Assembly (NCBI GenBank): GCA_916613615.1
Contig: OU744724.1
Span: 43,316,662-43,380,661 of the forward strand
From: Steromphala cineraria
Taxonomy: Eukaryota; Mollusca; Gastropoda; Trochida; Trochidae
DNA length: 64,000 nucleotides
Direction: 5' to 3'
Of the stretch, positions 45,046 through 57,080 are shown in pieces. A model generated the notes under the pieces. It had not been told where the DNA came from and did no database searches. It saw only the letters and a program-made list of their open reading frames with translations. Positions within the stretch are counted from its first letter, which is position 1. The number at the start of each line of letters is the position of its first letter. A program made the translations under genes and the position numbers.

Positions 45046-46239
45046 CTGAAGTGACAGAGAGAAAACAAATATGACACATCTTCAGATTCTATTCTAACCT
45101 CTTGGTCAGCCCTTTCATATTGATGATCAAAGATTCAGTTGAATAAAAATAAGTGATTGATGCAATAAAAATATTAAAATTTTTGAAATGTAAAGAATGG
45201 TAACAAAAAGTCAAATAACTTTAGTCAGTCTGATTGAAATAGAGCTAGTTTTGAAGAATTCAAATTCAAAATAGTTACTCTTTCAAGACACAAGATGATG
45301 ATATCTACACTAGATCTGATCACAACCCCATAGGTCACATGTTTTTAACCAGTTGAGTACAGGCAAATATTAGTGCTCATAACCAATCTATAATATCACC
45401 ATTCAAATCATTGCGTCTAGTTCAAAGTCTAATTGAAATGAGTTATTTGCCCCTATAGCTAGTGATACCAAAGGCTTTAAATTTGGCCGAACAGTTTGTG
45501 ATTGATTTAATTATCGATAAGCTTACATCAGAACATGCAACTTATGGGGATGTTGTCAGACCTTGTGTAAAGGAAACCAGCTGATAGAACAAGTTTGAGT
45601 ATCGATAGAGCTAATAATTTTAAAAACTTTTATTCCTCAGAAATGGGCAGATTTCAATAAGACTGACTTTATTTTCAGTGAATGAAATAAGGTCCGAATT
45701 TGGTTATTTATTATCAACGTTCGTGACTGTTTGAGTATTTTTGCAAAATTTACTATAAAAACTTCTAATTGAAACTTATTTAAAACAATTTTTTTAGCCT
45801 AATTCATTCACTAGTGCATTCATTACTCTATATATATAAGGTGGGCCCTTTAAATATATTATGGATATAATGCCTAATTATTCTTAAAATATATATTTAG
45901 AATGAAAGTACAAGGAAATTTACAAAATGAGATTCATTCATACACAATATGCTTCATACTCTAGTATGAAAATTTTTATTTAAGAAACACTATTTTCACA
46001 ACGCCTAAATCAGATTTCAGTTCTTATATGCTCCAGTTTTTCGAAAATCATTTACATAACACAGTTGCGCAAGCACCTGTAAGGTCATACAACTACTGTA
46101 TGACATTGTCTAAAGATATCAATGACCTTGCAAATGAGTAGTTTACTAACAAATCAACATTGAAACAGATGCTTTAAAACAATAGTCATCAATGAACCAA
46201 AATACCAGAACAATGATTTCTGCCAATATGCAAAATATG

Positions 46240-46470
46240 TCGACTTCCTTGCACTGCGCGCAACCTTTGGTTTATGTCATGCGCACTGGAAACATTTTTG
46301 TAAACATCCCGTTTGACTGCCTCGACTGTAGTGAGGTGAGATGTTTTATTAAATTTCATATCGTAGGCTTATCGGTAGATTACAAACACGGCCCTGTTGT
46401 GTTATACGAAGATAAGCTTCACGATAAAAGGATTGTCACGTCGCATACTACACTGTAGCTCAGATTATTT
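46240..46470. promoter_or_regulatory. Possible bidirectional promoter region
   Basis: This short CpG-containing stretch in an AT-rich spacer carries two NRF1-like sites (CACTGCGCGCAAC and CATGCGCACTGG). It lies about 1.2 kb upstream of each neighbouring coding start, and the two genes diverge from it. There is no TATA evidence. This is inference only. Confidence 0.35.
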
Positions 46471-46895
46471 ACATCGATAAGAACTAAAACTGCTTGTTGT
46501 TTTTTCCTACAATATTTGTTTTTCTTTGGGATTCAGCATTTTGTACGTTTAGATAAGGATGGAAACACCGGTAGGTGTCGGTTTTTATAAGTTTATTAAT
46601 AAGCATTGAAAATATATTGTGCAACGTGATATTTTTTAACTGACACAGATATTCAAAATGTAGTAAATCATGTCTATCAAAAGGGGGCGTGTCTGTTTAT
46701 AATGTACCTAGCTTTAGCTCATTATTCATTAAAAAATGTCAAAAAAATTATTCCTCAATCAACCCTTCTAGAATATATTACTGCCCAAATCCAAAGACAT
46801 CTATATATACTTAAGAAATTCATATGAAAATTAATTAATTCAACATACTTTTGTTATGTTTTACAGTATATACTATGTTGGGCTTATAATGACCC

Positions 46896-46992
46896 TAGAC
46901 GATGTATGCTCGCCGTGACTATCTCCGGTTAACCTCCGTTCGGTAACTGCGGAGCGTAGGGGAGCTAGTACCGAGGCGAGCAAGAACGTCTA
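46896..46992. mobile_element. 97-bp mini-element with 10-bp target duplication
   Basis: The direct repeat ATAATGACCC flanks the element at 46886-46895 and 46993-47002. The ends TAGACGATGTATGCTCGCC and GGCGAGCAAGAACGTCTA are an imperfect inverted repeat. It is GC-rich against its surroundings. A 9-11-bp duplication is typical of Mutator-like elements. Confidence 0.75.
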
Positions 46993-47329
46993 ATAATGAC
47001 CCCAGTAAAAATAAATTCTTGGATACCTTTATCATAATATGTTTTGGGAACCAGATTAACTAGGTCTTAATTATTAGTCTGTAATTATTGTAAGAAGATG
47101 CTAAAAATGACATTTCATATGTCTTTGGTAAAAAACAAAGTAACCATTTAGAAGTTTATGTTACAACACATTTAAGTCCTTTTCAGGTTTGTAAATCCTT
47201 AAAGTTGGTATGTAAATTCTTCATAGGCATATCTTCCGAATGAGGAGATACAAGGAGGAGTCACTTCATGGAGGGGTGAATGTGACAGGGTTAGGTCAAA
47301 AGCATTCCTACTTGCTTCAGCTGTGAGGA

Positions 47330-47470
47330 TATCTCTTCAGATGAACAGGTAGAGTGTAGGACTCTCAACCACGAGGTCATGGGTTCGAATTCCCCTGGAC
47401 ATGAAAATGTTGGATTTTCTTTCCTGCTACACGTACATAGCCTGTTCAACAATATGAGCCACAGGCTCTA
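47330..47470 (+). mobile_element. tRNA-derived SINE near the PhyH-type gene start
   Basis: The tRNA-like sequence GAACAGGTAGAGTGTAGGAC is followed by the B-box-like GGTTCGAATTCC (47382-47393), then by a body ending near the GAGCCACAGGCTC hairpin. The acceptor stem is not conserved, so it is not a functional tRNA. It lies 150-280 bp upstream of the PhyH-type start codon. Confidence 0.65.
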
Positions 47471-47609
47471 TTTTTAAGGGCTCAGCTTAATATGTGTGTA
47501 AGTATTCTATTATATACATATAAACTAATGGATGGGAGGACTAGCTATTATGAAAATTAAACTAATAAACTTTAAGTTTTGTGAATTTTGTTTATTCTGT
47601 ATATTTTAG

Positions 47610-50600
47610 ATGGCATCTGTAACATGGGATGGTATGGATTCAGTTGAAGACTGGCTGAAGACACAACCATGGGAGACTTTCAGAGCTAATTTTGAGAAGG
47701 ATGGCTACTTAGTAAGAAAACACTCTATCGATTTATGATCATCCATGGCAAATCACATTCATTTCTGGATGAATAAAGTTAATACATATGTAAGAATCAA
47801 AACCAAAATTCTTTGGCAAATTTTTAAAATCCATGGCTGATTGTCAAATTAGGAGATAAACCTACTGTGTTTTTTAATTTTCATGGTCTAATGTAGATTC
47901 GATACCTGTTGATGTCATTCGGAGCCGAACGCGTTAGCGTGAGGCTTCAAATGTAACATCAACGGTATCGAATCTACGTTAAACCACGAAAATTAAAAAA
48001 CACAGTAGGTTTATCTCCATTCTACCATGACGAGTGTTTATAGCGTTTTAAATGTCATTTCTTTTCTACCGCGTAACGTCAGTTGTGCTTCGGTTCAACA
48101 CTGTGACGTCATAATGTCTTGTGCTTATGACGTCAAAGGTTGACGTCACTGTTGACATCACTGAACCCAAATTGGTTGCGCTAGCTTCTTGATCCAAATT
48201 CAGCCTTTCGCTTAAAATTGCGCTATTTCCTGGACATAAATATGCATGATATTATGGGAACCAAACTCTAGTTATAGAAAAGTACGGGGAGTAAAATGAT
48301 AAAAGACTTTTAGTTAGTATTCAGACGAAGCAACTCCCGAAGCGTACGGTGACTGTGTGCATGTCGATTCGTGTCATATGAAGTTCGTTTCTATGGCAAT
48401 GTGTATCAAACCGCGGTGAAACGCCCGTCATTAAAATCGTGTTCGAACGTAGGTTCGACCATAGAAATAACCCAATGAAATTCGAGGATTTTGAAATGTC
48501 ATGGTAGAATGCATGGCAACCTGTCGTAACAAACCAGATCTGTGACCCATAATTGATTCCTTTGGTTTGGCCTAAATGTGATAAATCCTCTAAGGTAAGG
48601 TAAGTCTTTTAAACATCTAAAATATTTAGATTTTAATATATTATATAATTGGCATAACGAGATCTATCAATAAAATAAACTGTGTTATCAGTCACAAGTG
48701 ACAATAACAATAGAACATGTTATCAGTCACTTCTGAATGATAACAACTATGATCTGACGTCATCAAACAATGCTCTGATGTAATGACATGCTCATGACGT
48801 CATGTTGTTGTTTAGGCAACAAGCTCTCATTGGAGCCGACTGAACATCAATGTGCCTCAATTTCTATAGAAATATAACGATTTAATCATAAAATGAATAG
48901 AAAATTGGTCTTTTCTTGACAAAATTTATGTACCTTAAAAATACCAGAAAATTTCAATAATTTCACATGTGGCTGCGCCACTCGTGAAAATATAAACTTT
49001 CTTCCTCACTCAATGAGATAAACATGGTATTTGTCAAGAAAACACAAATATCCTTTAACTCTTAACATTTGATATAGTTAAAAATTCCTACCTTGTGAGC
49101 AACAGGGAAACACTCTCTTTCATTAGACTATCTATATAATGTGAAAGTTTATGTCTGACACATCACTGTTTCAGATTATCAATAGTATTCTGAGTGAGAA
49201 GGAGGTCGCGATATATAGAGGTGAGTGAAGACTTGCAACATCACTTAATCTGGCCGAGTATATACCTGTGTGATTTGAGTAGATACTTGATCTTTAAACA
49301 TTAGTCAGATTGAAAATATGTTAAACATATGCATAGTTTTGACAATAAAAAATCTCGAAGTGAATACAATAATAAATTTACAAAAATTTCACAAAATTAT
49401 ATGACAGCAGTGGAAACCTGATAAGTAAAATTTCAAGGGACTCTTGAAAAGATGTTTTTCTTATCAGGTATTTTACTCATTCAAGCATATGGAAACCTGG
49501 AGTTTGGTAACCATATAATAGCAAAAAGTAAAATGATTATGATATAACTAAATGAAACAAGATTGCCACAAGTACCACTAACCGTAAATAGTTAAGTCAG
49601 AAATTGATTAAAAGGGTTCTTTACTAAATGAGCTAAACATACCCGAATAGCTTATTTTTTACCTGATAAGCAAAGTACCCGGGTAATGAAAATTCCCTCT
49701 ATCAGCACATGTGATTCTGTGAAATTACCAATTACGAGTCAGTTCAGAATTAAATAACTATTCCTCCCCAACATATCGGCCTCAAAACCTTATTTTACTG
49801 GTTTCTTAGGGGTGAAAGGTTTAAAACAGCAAAAATGCAACTGTATTATGTTCTATTTACAAACAACATTGTAGGAATTATTTTAGCACTATTTAATGTT
49901 TTCTTTTTACAGGATTTGTAGAGAAGATGCTTGCAGGAGATATCGACACTTCAACACACAGACATGATCTCGGAAACCATGGTAACAATATTTTTCTGAT
50001 ACGATAATCGTTTTCAAATGATATCATCAGAGATTTGTTTGTCAGATGATGGAGTAAATATATTATTATCAGAAAATGTTAAATGAGGACGATTCTTAAG
50101 GGGTGGAAGTAGGTTGTGATTGACATAAGATCTAGCTATGTCAAAATGTTTCTTTCACAGAATAAAGAAGTGGTTTTTCCAAAAAAAATTGTTGTTGTTG
50201 GTAATTACATGAAGTTCTAGATTGCCAGTCAATGAAAACATAATTGTTTGTCAGGTTCTTGAGTTTAGATTATGAATTATGAGAAATATTTTTGTCAGAT
50301 TATAAAGTGAACAGATATCATTATCATAAATATGTTTGTCAGATTATGAATGTATGATATCATCAGATATATGTTGGAATAATTATGAATTGAAGGTATC
50401 ATAACCAAATAAAATGTTTATGTGTTTCAAGTGTTGATGTTCGTTTGCTGAAATATGAAAAATTTATCAGATATACATTCTTAGTTTGTTATTCTCTGTT
50501 GAAGTTGTGCGAGCCAAGGAAAACATTGAAAACATATGCCAGATTATGTGGCCAAGTCTCTTCGTAACAAATCTAGATCAGGTAAGATGGTAACAGAATA

Positions 50601-53600
50601 TTTTAATCTATTTTATGACAACTATAATAAGTTAAGAATAACACCAGTTCCATAGTTTTAACCATACATGAATTGTTTAAAACAGCACCTGGCAATGGCT
50701 GGTTACTTTCAGATTTGGCTTGATGGCGAAGAGGTCAGCATGCCCATTGGCTTGTAAGATTTTAGAGATAATAAATCTCTTAACAATAAAGGGCATGTAA
50801 ATTTTATGAGGGCTGCTTGAGTTTTCAGACCACAAGCCCTGCTTGCTTTTAGGGACGATAACATATTTTGAATATTGCATATAAACTATGCATATAAACT
50901 AAAAGATTATATGACTTGAAAACATACAACCTAGGCCTATAATATATTATTATGGCAGTGTTGTTAGAAATTTTAATTTCTGAAAGTGGCAAGATTTGAC
51001 AATTATTTTCATTTCTTGATCCAATTCAAAAATAATATGACTTTAAAACTTAAAATATTTTGCCTATGTGATATCATAATGCCTTTCGGGGATAATATTT
51101 CTGCAGTTTTAAATTTTGAATTTCAATCCTAAAAACATTCCATAATTGTTTAGATTTGTATTTCCACAATTTCAAAAGAGTAACATATGTCACAAATTCA
51201 GGGTTGTTCAGGGAGTTTAAGAATTGAGGATATATTTTGTTTTCAGTGTGGTATCACTAATTTCTCATCAAGTGAACAGGTAGAGCCAGTATTTTCACAA
51301 GTGGCGCAGCCATGAGTGAAGATTTAGGCTTTATCCCATCACAAAATCTCACATCACATATTTTGTTTATTATATGCCTCTGTGGTCGAAAACATATTAA
51401 CATGTCAGAAACATCTGTACAGACATTTTATGTCCAAAAACATATTGATTCAAGAGTTTTATTGCGATGTCATACCATCGTTGTAACATAAATTAGCAAT
51501 GGCAATGACGTGAAACCATTGTAAACATGTCATCCCCTCTGTGATATTTTAACTCACTTAAAAAAGTGATGTCAATCTCAGTTGCTAGAACGCTTCTTTA
51601 GCTGAGAAAATTAAGTCTTTTTTTGATAATGTACAAATCTCAAGGGTGGCAATTTTTCAACAAAACTTTTCTTTAAAATTTGTGGATCCATCCAGGGCTG
51701 AAAATATATTCTTACCAAATGGCTCTTTGCTTTTGGATTTTGGCTCTTGGCTCCTTATGTTACCATGATGATTAAGTGGGGGTATTTTTGCTCTGCTCAC
51801 TTTTCTCTTCTTTGATTTCCAATGTGAAGATTTTACATTCAGGGTCCCCTCCACAAGCGTACAATGGCAGTGGCAAAGATTGTGCTTGGAGATGATGCAG
51901 ACTTTGACTTTGATATGCTTCTGTCAAAGGTAAGATACAAAGAAATTGATTCTTTATTCACAGTTGATATTTGCTTTGAAGATCTTCATTTTTCATCAAA
52001 CCTAATGCAAGTTTCAACTTACAAATAAGCCTCACAGGTGTCGCAGGCATTCTCCCAGCACAAATACCAGCTACCATATCTCAAGTTCAATAACATGAAA
52101 GTGATGTCAAACTATAGATCAACTGACTTCACTAAAATCTTTTCAATAATACCTTTTCTCTCTTTATTGATATCAGGTAGCCAATTCAAATTGACATGTT
52201 ACGGTTTTAGGATGAGTTGATTACTTGCAGGCACCTCACACCAACACAATGACACCATGGCATCAAGATGAGTCATATTGGCCAGCCCTCGATGACAAGC
52301 GCTCCGTCAGTTTCTGGGTAAATTTTCTATCAAGTGCTCTCATTTTCAAATTTGTGTTGAAAGGAACCTAATCTGAAATTGAACATGCTCACAGCCATAT
52401 CAAACCACAGTGACAATTGATGTTGATCTGCTTAAGATTTTAGAATAGACAGAACCCAAAATGCCAAAATTTCTCTACATAATTCACACCTTATCTCTTT
52501 CTTATCCTCAATTTCCTTCATATCACCTCTTCCCTTCTTTCTTCTAGTTACGTCAATCTTACCTCACTTCACCTCACCTCATCTCGCTTATTTTTTCTCT
52601 CCCTCCTATGTGCACTTCATGTAAACTCTTCCTCACCTCATCTCACCTCATCTCACGTCATCCTCTGCTATCTTATCTCACCTCTCTTAGCCTTTCCTAT
52701 TTCTTCTCATCTCATCTCTTTTATCCTCTCATATCTTAGGCGCTTAGCTTCACCTTACTACATCTTTCCTCTCCTTCCCTTCTTCCTTCTCTTTACCACA
52801 ACATCTCACATTACCTCACCTCAACTCTTTTCACCTTAATCAATCTCATCTAACCTGTTTTATCCCTTCACTCTTTTCCTATCCATAACTTCATGTAAAT
52901 TCTACTCACCTCACTTCATCTTTCCCCTCCTCAACTTTCATTTCCTTGTTCCGCTCTATTCACTTCTCCTCACCACTCCTCTTTTGATGTCATCATTCTC
53001 ACCTCAACTCACCTCATCTTGCCTCATTCTCACCTCTTTAGCCTTTACCTCTCCTCCCTATTTCTCTCATATCCCCTGCCTCTTTGCCTTACCTAGCAAT
53101 CAGTATGGGCGACTTAACATTCACTCAGTCAAGAATACACCTAAGCCATATAAGTATGTAGGGACAGCCTTCACTCAAAGACTGTTTGCACAATTGCAGA
53201 CTGCGATGGACAACGTGTACCGAGACTCTGGGTGTATGTGGTTCTCCCCGGGGTCTCACACCAAGGGCTTGCAAGATCACCACCCCCAGAAGGAGGGATG
53301 TCATGTTCTCACATGTGGGGGAAGCGAGGTGGGTTATTAATGGGTATCAGCTTGATTACTTCAGCTATAATCTAATTCAATTCAAACCTCAGATTTTCTT
53401 AACAGTTTTTAATTTTTAAGGGGGATAAGCTGTAGTCATTGATGAAGTTTTTGCAGACAGAAAAGTATGTGTATGCAATTTCAAGAAATCTGTGATATTA
53501 AGATTAAAGTAAAGTTATATGGGATATCTATGTTACAGTTAACACATCACTTCTCTTGAGTGAGTGAGTGGATTTGTACTTTAATATTTACAGATTTGTA

Positions 53601-54608
53601 AAGCACTCGACTTAACACATTGAATCAATTAGCTATAAGCACATGGCACCATCACACAAATGATATATATCATACAAGATATGTTTACTGTATGATTGAT
53701 GAAGCCTTGTAAAAGTTACAGATAATTTAACAAGTCATGCATTTAAACAGATCTGTAAAAAACCTGATTGAACATATTAAACCAATTGCACCACTTACCC
53801 ACAATTTAAACAGCACTTGATTGAACATGATGAATCAATTAGCACTCAGTTCATACCGGTAGTACAAATACATCCTATATTTATGACACGTGATATGTTT
53901 ACAATATGGATGCCAGGAGGATGGGTTTCCAGCTGAGATCAAGGCAGGTTCGTGCACACTGCATCATGGTCGCATGCTTCACTACACGCGGGGAAACACT
54001 ACAGACTTCCAGCGGCGAGCGCTTGTCACGGCCTACAGACCGCGGGCTATGATTGAGAGCATGAGAGAAAGAGGCTTTGATCATGGAAAGAAAGTGAGTT
54101 CTTATTGCTTGAAATTAATGTTGCAACCTGTTAATTCCATGGAACAATGAAAAAGCTGTGACTTATCCAAAATTTGTATTTTTTCAACATCGATTCCAAT
54201 TTTGCCAACAGAAATAACATGAGGACAGGAAACAAACTTTTTGATCAGTTAAGAGTGATTTCTGAATATCTAGTATTGGAGACTGTTAATTTTTTATAAG
54301 TATAGTAGGTAAGGGTTTCAAAGCCCAATCATCATACTTGCACATGATTCGTGATGAAATTTAGCTATTGAGAAAACAAATTCTTTCGTCGAAAGTTTTA
54401 TATCATATTTTCATGTTTAAATCAACAATAAAATACTTAATCCAAAGTACAGTACCCTCTGAAAAAGTGCTATAGCTTTTAACAAACCCGCCTACTGTGG
54501 CTTCATCATTATGTTTGTTATTTTTAGTATGACAAGTTAATATGTTATTCTTGATTTCAGGGACTTGCTGGGATTATTCAATCTGGACAAACCCATGAGA
54601 AGAAATAA
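47610..54608 (+). CDS. Phytanoyl-CoA dioxygenase (PhyH) family Fe(II)/2-oxoglutarate oxygenase
   Basis: The exons are 47610-47711, 49175-49220, 49913-49981, 50505-50581, 51843-51929, 52231-52317, 53200-53328, 53917-54093 and 54561-54608 (TAA). All junctions are GT-AG and in phase, giving 273 residues. The fold's HxD iron motif is W-H-Q-D (H138, D140). The distal histidine lies in L-H-H-G-R-M-L-H-Y-T (H221 most likely), followed by G-N-T-T and the 2-oxoglutarate-binding R-R-A-L (R232/R233). G-C-M-W-F-S-P-G-S-H-T-K-G at 167-179 is the usual family segment. An N-terminal F-x-x-D-G-Y-L opens the domain. No signal peptide or peroxisomal targeting end is seen (C-terminus H-E-K-K), so it is probably cytosolic. 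It is closer in layout to bacterial-type PhyH family proteins than to PHYH or PHYHD1. The substrate is unknown. ATG directly follows an acceptor AG, so a non-coding 5' exon is expected. Confidence 0.9.
47852..48018. repeat. 167-bp near-perfect palindrome
   Basis: GGAGATAAACCTACTGTGTT ... GTAGATTCGATACC is mirrored by GGTATCGAATCTACGTTAAA ... ACAGTAGGTTTATCTCC, with arms of about 75 bp and a short centre with GGAGCCGAACG. It abuts the next MITE. It lies in intron 1 of the PhyH-type gene. Confidence 0.8.
48019..48512. mobile_element. MITE with ATTCTACCATGAC inverted ends and several CRE sites
   Basis: ATTCTACCATGAC at 48019 is mirrored by GTCATGGTAGAAT ending near 48512. The interior has several TGACGTCA or near-TGACGTCA palindromes (48101-48160). 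No target duplication was clear, perhaps because of the neighbouring palindrome. Confidence 0.6.
48940..49005. repeat. Dispersed palindromic repeat, copy 1 (GTGGCTGCGCCACTCGTGAAAA core)
   Basis: The core reads ACATGTGGCTGCGCCACTCGTGAAAATATA. Related cores, in either orientation, occur at 51285-51330, 55575-55615 and 58655-58690. Each is a short inverted repeat around a GCGCAGCC or GGCTGCGC centre with TTTTCAC / GTGAAAA arms. It is probably the terminus of a MITE family. Confidence 0.6.
51229..51350. repeat. Dispersed palindromic repeat, copy 2
   Basis: AGTATTTTCACAAGTGGCGC then AGCCATGAGTGAAGATTTAG, preceded by GGATATATTTTGTTTTCAGT, which is also seen upstream of the 55575 copy. It lies in intron 4 of the PhyH-type gene. 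Confidence 0.6.
52500..53090 (+). repeat. Pyrimidine-rich CTCACCTCATCT low-complexity tract
   Basis: Nearly 600 bp of irregular CACCTCA, CATCTCA, TTCCT and CTTTC motifs fills the intron between exons 6 and 7 of the PhyH-type gene. It is strongly strand-asymmetric. The open frame at 52984-53340 arises from this tract running into exon 7. Confidence 0.8.
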
Positions 54609-56040
54609 GGTGTTAAAACTGTGATAAGATAATTTTGCCAAAGAAGTGCCTTCAAAGTTTGCAACTGCCTCCTAATTGCTTATACCCGGTATATGTTTTT
54701 TTATGATAATGGAAGAATATTTGAATGTTTACAGTTGGTTCTAGTCAATATTGATGTCATAATCTGTTTGTATTAAACTAAAATGAATAATTATCAAATA
54801 GAAGAATTCTTTAAGTAAAATATTATCATTTTAAATTACTAGGTATTTTATCATATTCCAAGTTACTTATTGAACAATAATAAAGTACTCGGTATGTCAG
54901 ATGAACAGATTATGAACTATATAATGAATGGAATGAAATGTCTTTTTATGGTATTGTTTGTTAAAAGTTTTATCCATCTTTACATTTGTTATTCTTGTGT
55001 TGTTATTCAGACAGATCAACCAAGTTTTATCTATTTCACATTCTGTATAATAAATATTAATATACTGCTTCTTAGATTTTAGAATTTCATAAAAGAATTC
55101 ATTGAAATTGTAGTACCATTGATAATAATCATTTACAAATTATGATACATATTTTTGAATATGTATAATCTGTAAGTTGGTCTGATCTGTTTATTTGTTT
55201 TGTATTTCATGTCCATCGATATTTCTTTCAATTATAAACAATCTTGCCCTATTTTGCATCCAAATGGACTTGTCTTTATATGATTCACTATACAAAAGGA
55301 GTTGGAATAGGGTTTTTGTTTAAATAATTGTTGATCATTGTCATTTTAACTGTATAAATCATAGATGTTTAAAATTTTCAAAATATTTTAAGAGAATCAA
55401 ATCCAATATTTTATCTTTTGTATAAGAATTTATACTTTATATTTAATTCATTAATATCAAATATCTCAAATTTTCTTAATTGTTTCAACAACAAGCACCT
55501 CCTTATTCACATTCCATCAAATATATATATAGAGGATATCTTTTGTTTTCAGGGTGATATCACTATCACAGGATAAACCAGTATTTTCACGAGTGATGCA
55601 GCCTTGAGTGAAAATATAGGCTTATCCTGTTTAATATTGAAGTATGATTCACATTTATTCATATGCAACTCAACTATCGATCTTTTGTATGGAACTTTTC
55701 TTGTTTGTTTTGCATGATTAACTTTTTGTCCATAATATTATATGTTGGAGATGAGAGATTTTTGTAAGGATTGATAACTTTTTTTATAAAATAAAAAAAA
55801 CCCGGTAAAATCTTGCGTATTCTTGTAAACAGTGATATATTTAAAATGTGCATTAGAAATGAGAATTTTGCATAATTTCATTACAATTTGTGTTGATATT
55901 TAACCATAGATGTGTTCCTTCAACATACACCATGTTCCTCTTTTATGAAGGATTTTTAAATCATTTTTTACATGTTTCTCGGTGTTGGAAGTTTCTATTA
56001 CAATTTTTGTCATAAATAAAGATTTTATGTTTTAACTTTC
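54609..56040 (+). other. Presumed 3' UTR of the PhyH-type gene
   Basis: This AT-rich stretch follows the TAA. It contains a copy of the dispersed palindrome at 55540-55630. It ends at AATAAA (56015-56020), followed by a TTGTGTGTGTCTGT tract. Earlier AATAAA-type signals near 54880 and 55047 could give shorter forms. Confidence 0.55.
56015..56020 (+). promoter_or_regulatory. Polyadenylation signal of the PhyH-type gene
   Basis: AATAAA has a downstream GT-rich element beginning about 25 nt later, the best poly(A) configuration after this gene. Confidence 0.6.
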
Positions 56041-56918
56041 ATACTTGTGTGTGTCTGTCATTGACTCTTTTTTCCCTTTAAAACAAATCCGAGATATTTG
56101 TGGAGCCAAGAAGTTTATGAATAGAAATTGTTGATTATCGGTAGCTTTGAAACAAGTACAACTTCATGATTGAAGCGTGATTAGTGACAAAAACAGTTTG
56201 TACGAGCAAGTTACTGTAAACACTGCTTTTGCAATATTCAATATATAGGGGGACCGCTAGTGTTGTATTATCTTAATCCATGTAGTCGCTTTGTGCACAA
56301 CTGCCAAAGGGCAGATATGTTTAAAAGTATACCCGTAATTATGTCAAAGCAATTTGACAGTTATCCCCTTGTTGAAAGTTTGACATTTATGGAATGTGTG
56401 AAAACTACCAAATCATGTTTTCTTTCTACATACATTCTGATTTTATTCTTATTTGAACTTAAAAAAGACCATGTGTCATCTGTTCCATCTGATCATGGAT
56501 AATATATATATATATATATATACAAGTACTATTCAAAAGAAATTAAGGGTCAAACCTATATTTTCTACATGAGATCTTCATAGATAAAGAACCATTGCGT
56601 GGCTGCAGGATTGTTCCACACAGAGAAGTGTTGCACAGAGAGTTGGTTACAGCCAAAGATTGAAAAACTTCTTTGTTGAACCAACCCATTCAATGATTTC
56701 TTCCTCTATTTTTTCTGACCATCATGAAATTTCAATGCATCATCACCCTGGTAGTGACTTTTGTGCTGAAATTGTTCACTGAAAATGTAGACGACACGTT
56801 TAAAGACATAAGAAACTCAAAAAGTCCTACCATGTTGCGTCTGAGTGAAGCAAATAGTTAAATGGGCCCTTGTTTTGAGCATGAAATTTTTCAGGATCCC
56901 GTATTACCTGTTTTGGAA

Positions 56919-57080
56919 TACAGTAGAACATGGATATAACGAACTCCAAGGGACCAAAGAATTTAGTTCGCTATATCCGGTGTTCGCTATCCACGTTTGG
57001 CCACCATATATAGGGCTATTAAAGGGACTTAAAATTTGTTCACGATATCAGATTGTTTGCTATATCCATGTTCTACTGTA
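56919..57080 (+). mobile_element. TA-flanked MITE, copy C
   Basis: TACAGTAGAACATGGATATA at the left is mirrored by TATATCCATGTTCTACTGTA at the right. The internal AACTCCAAGGGACCAA is in the same orientation as copy A. Confidence 0.85.

Larger units (their letters stand above)
45046..47609. other. Divergent intergenic region between the two oxygenase genes
   Basis: It separates the minus-strand mpaB-like gene from the plus-strand PhyH-type gene, and must hold or lead to both 5' ends. The 46240-46470 part is CpG-richer, with NRF1-like GCGCGCA and ATGCGCAC. A plausible plus-strand donor, GAG|GTGAGA, lies at 46335. Mobile pieces are a 97-bp element (46896-46992) and a tRNA-like SINE (47330-47470). 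Confidence 0.5.

Noticed and set aside
47340..47400. Possible functional tRNA gene upstream of the PhyH-type gene
   Set aside because: A B box is present, but the acceptor stem is missing and the sequence continues into a SINE body.
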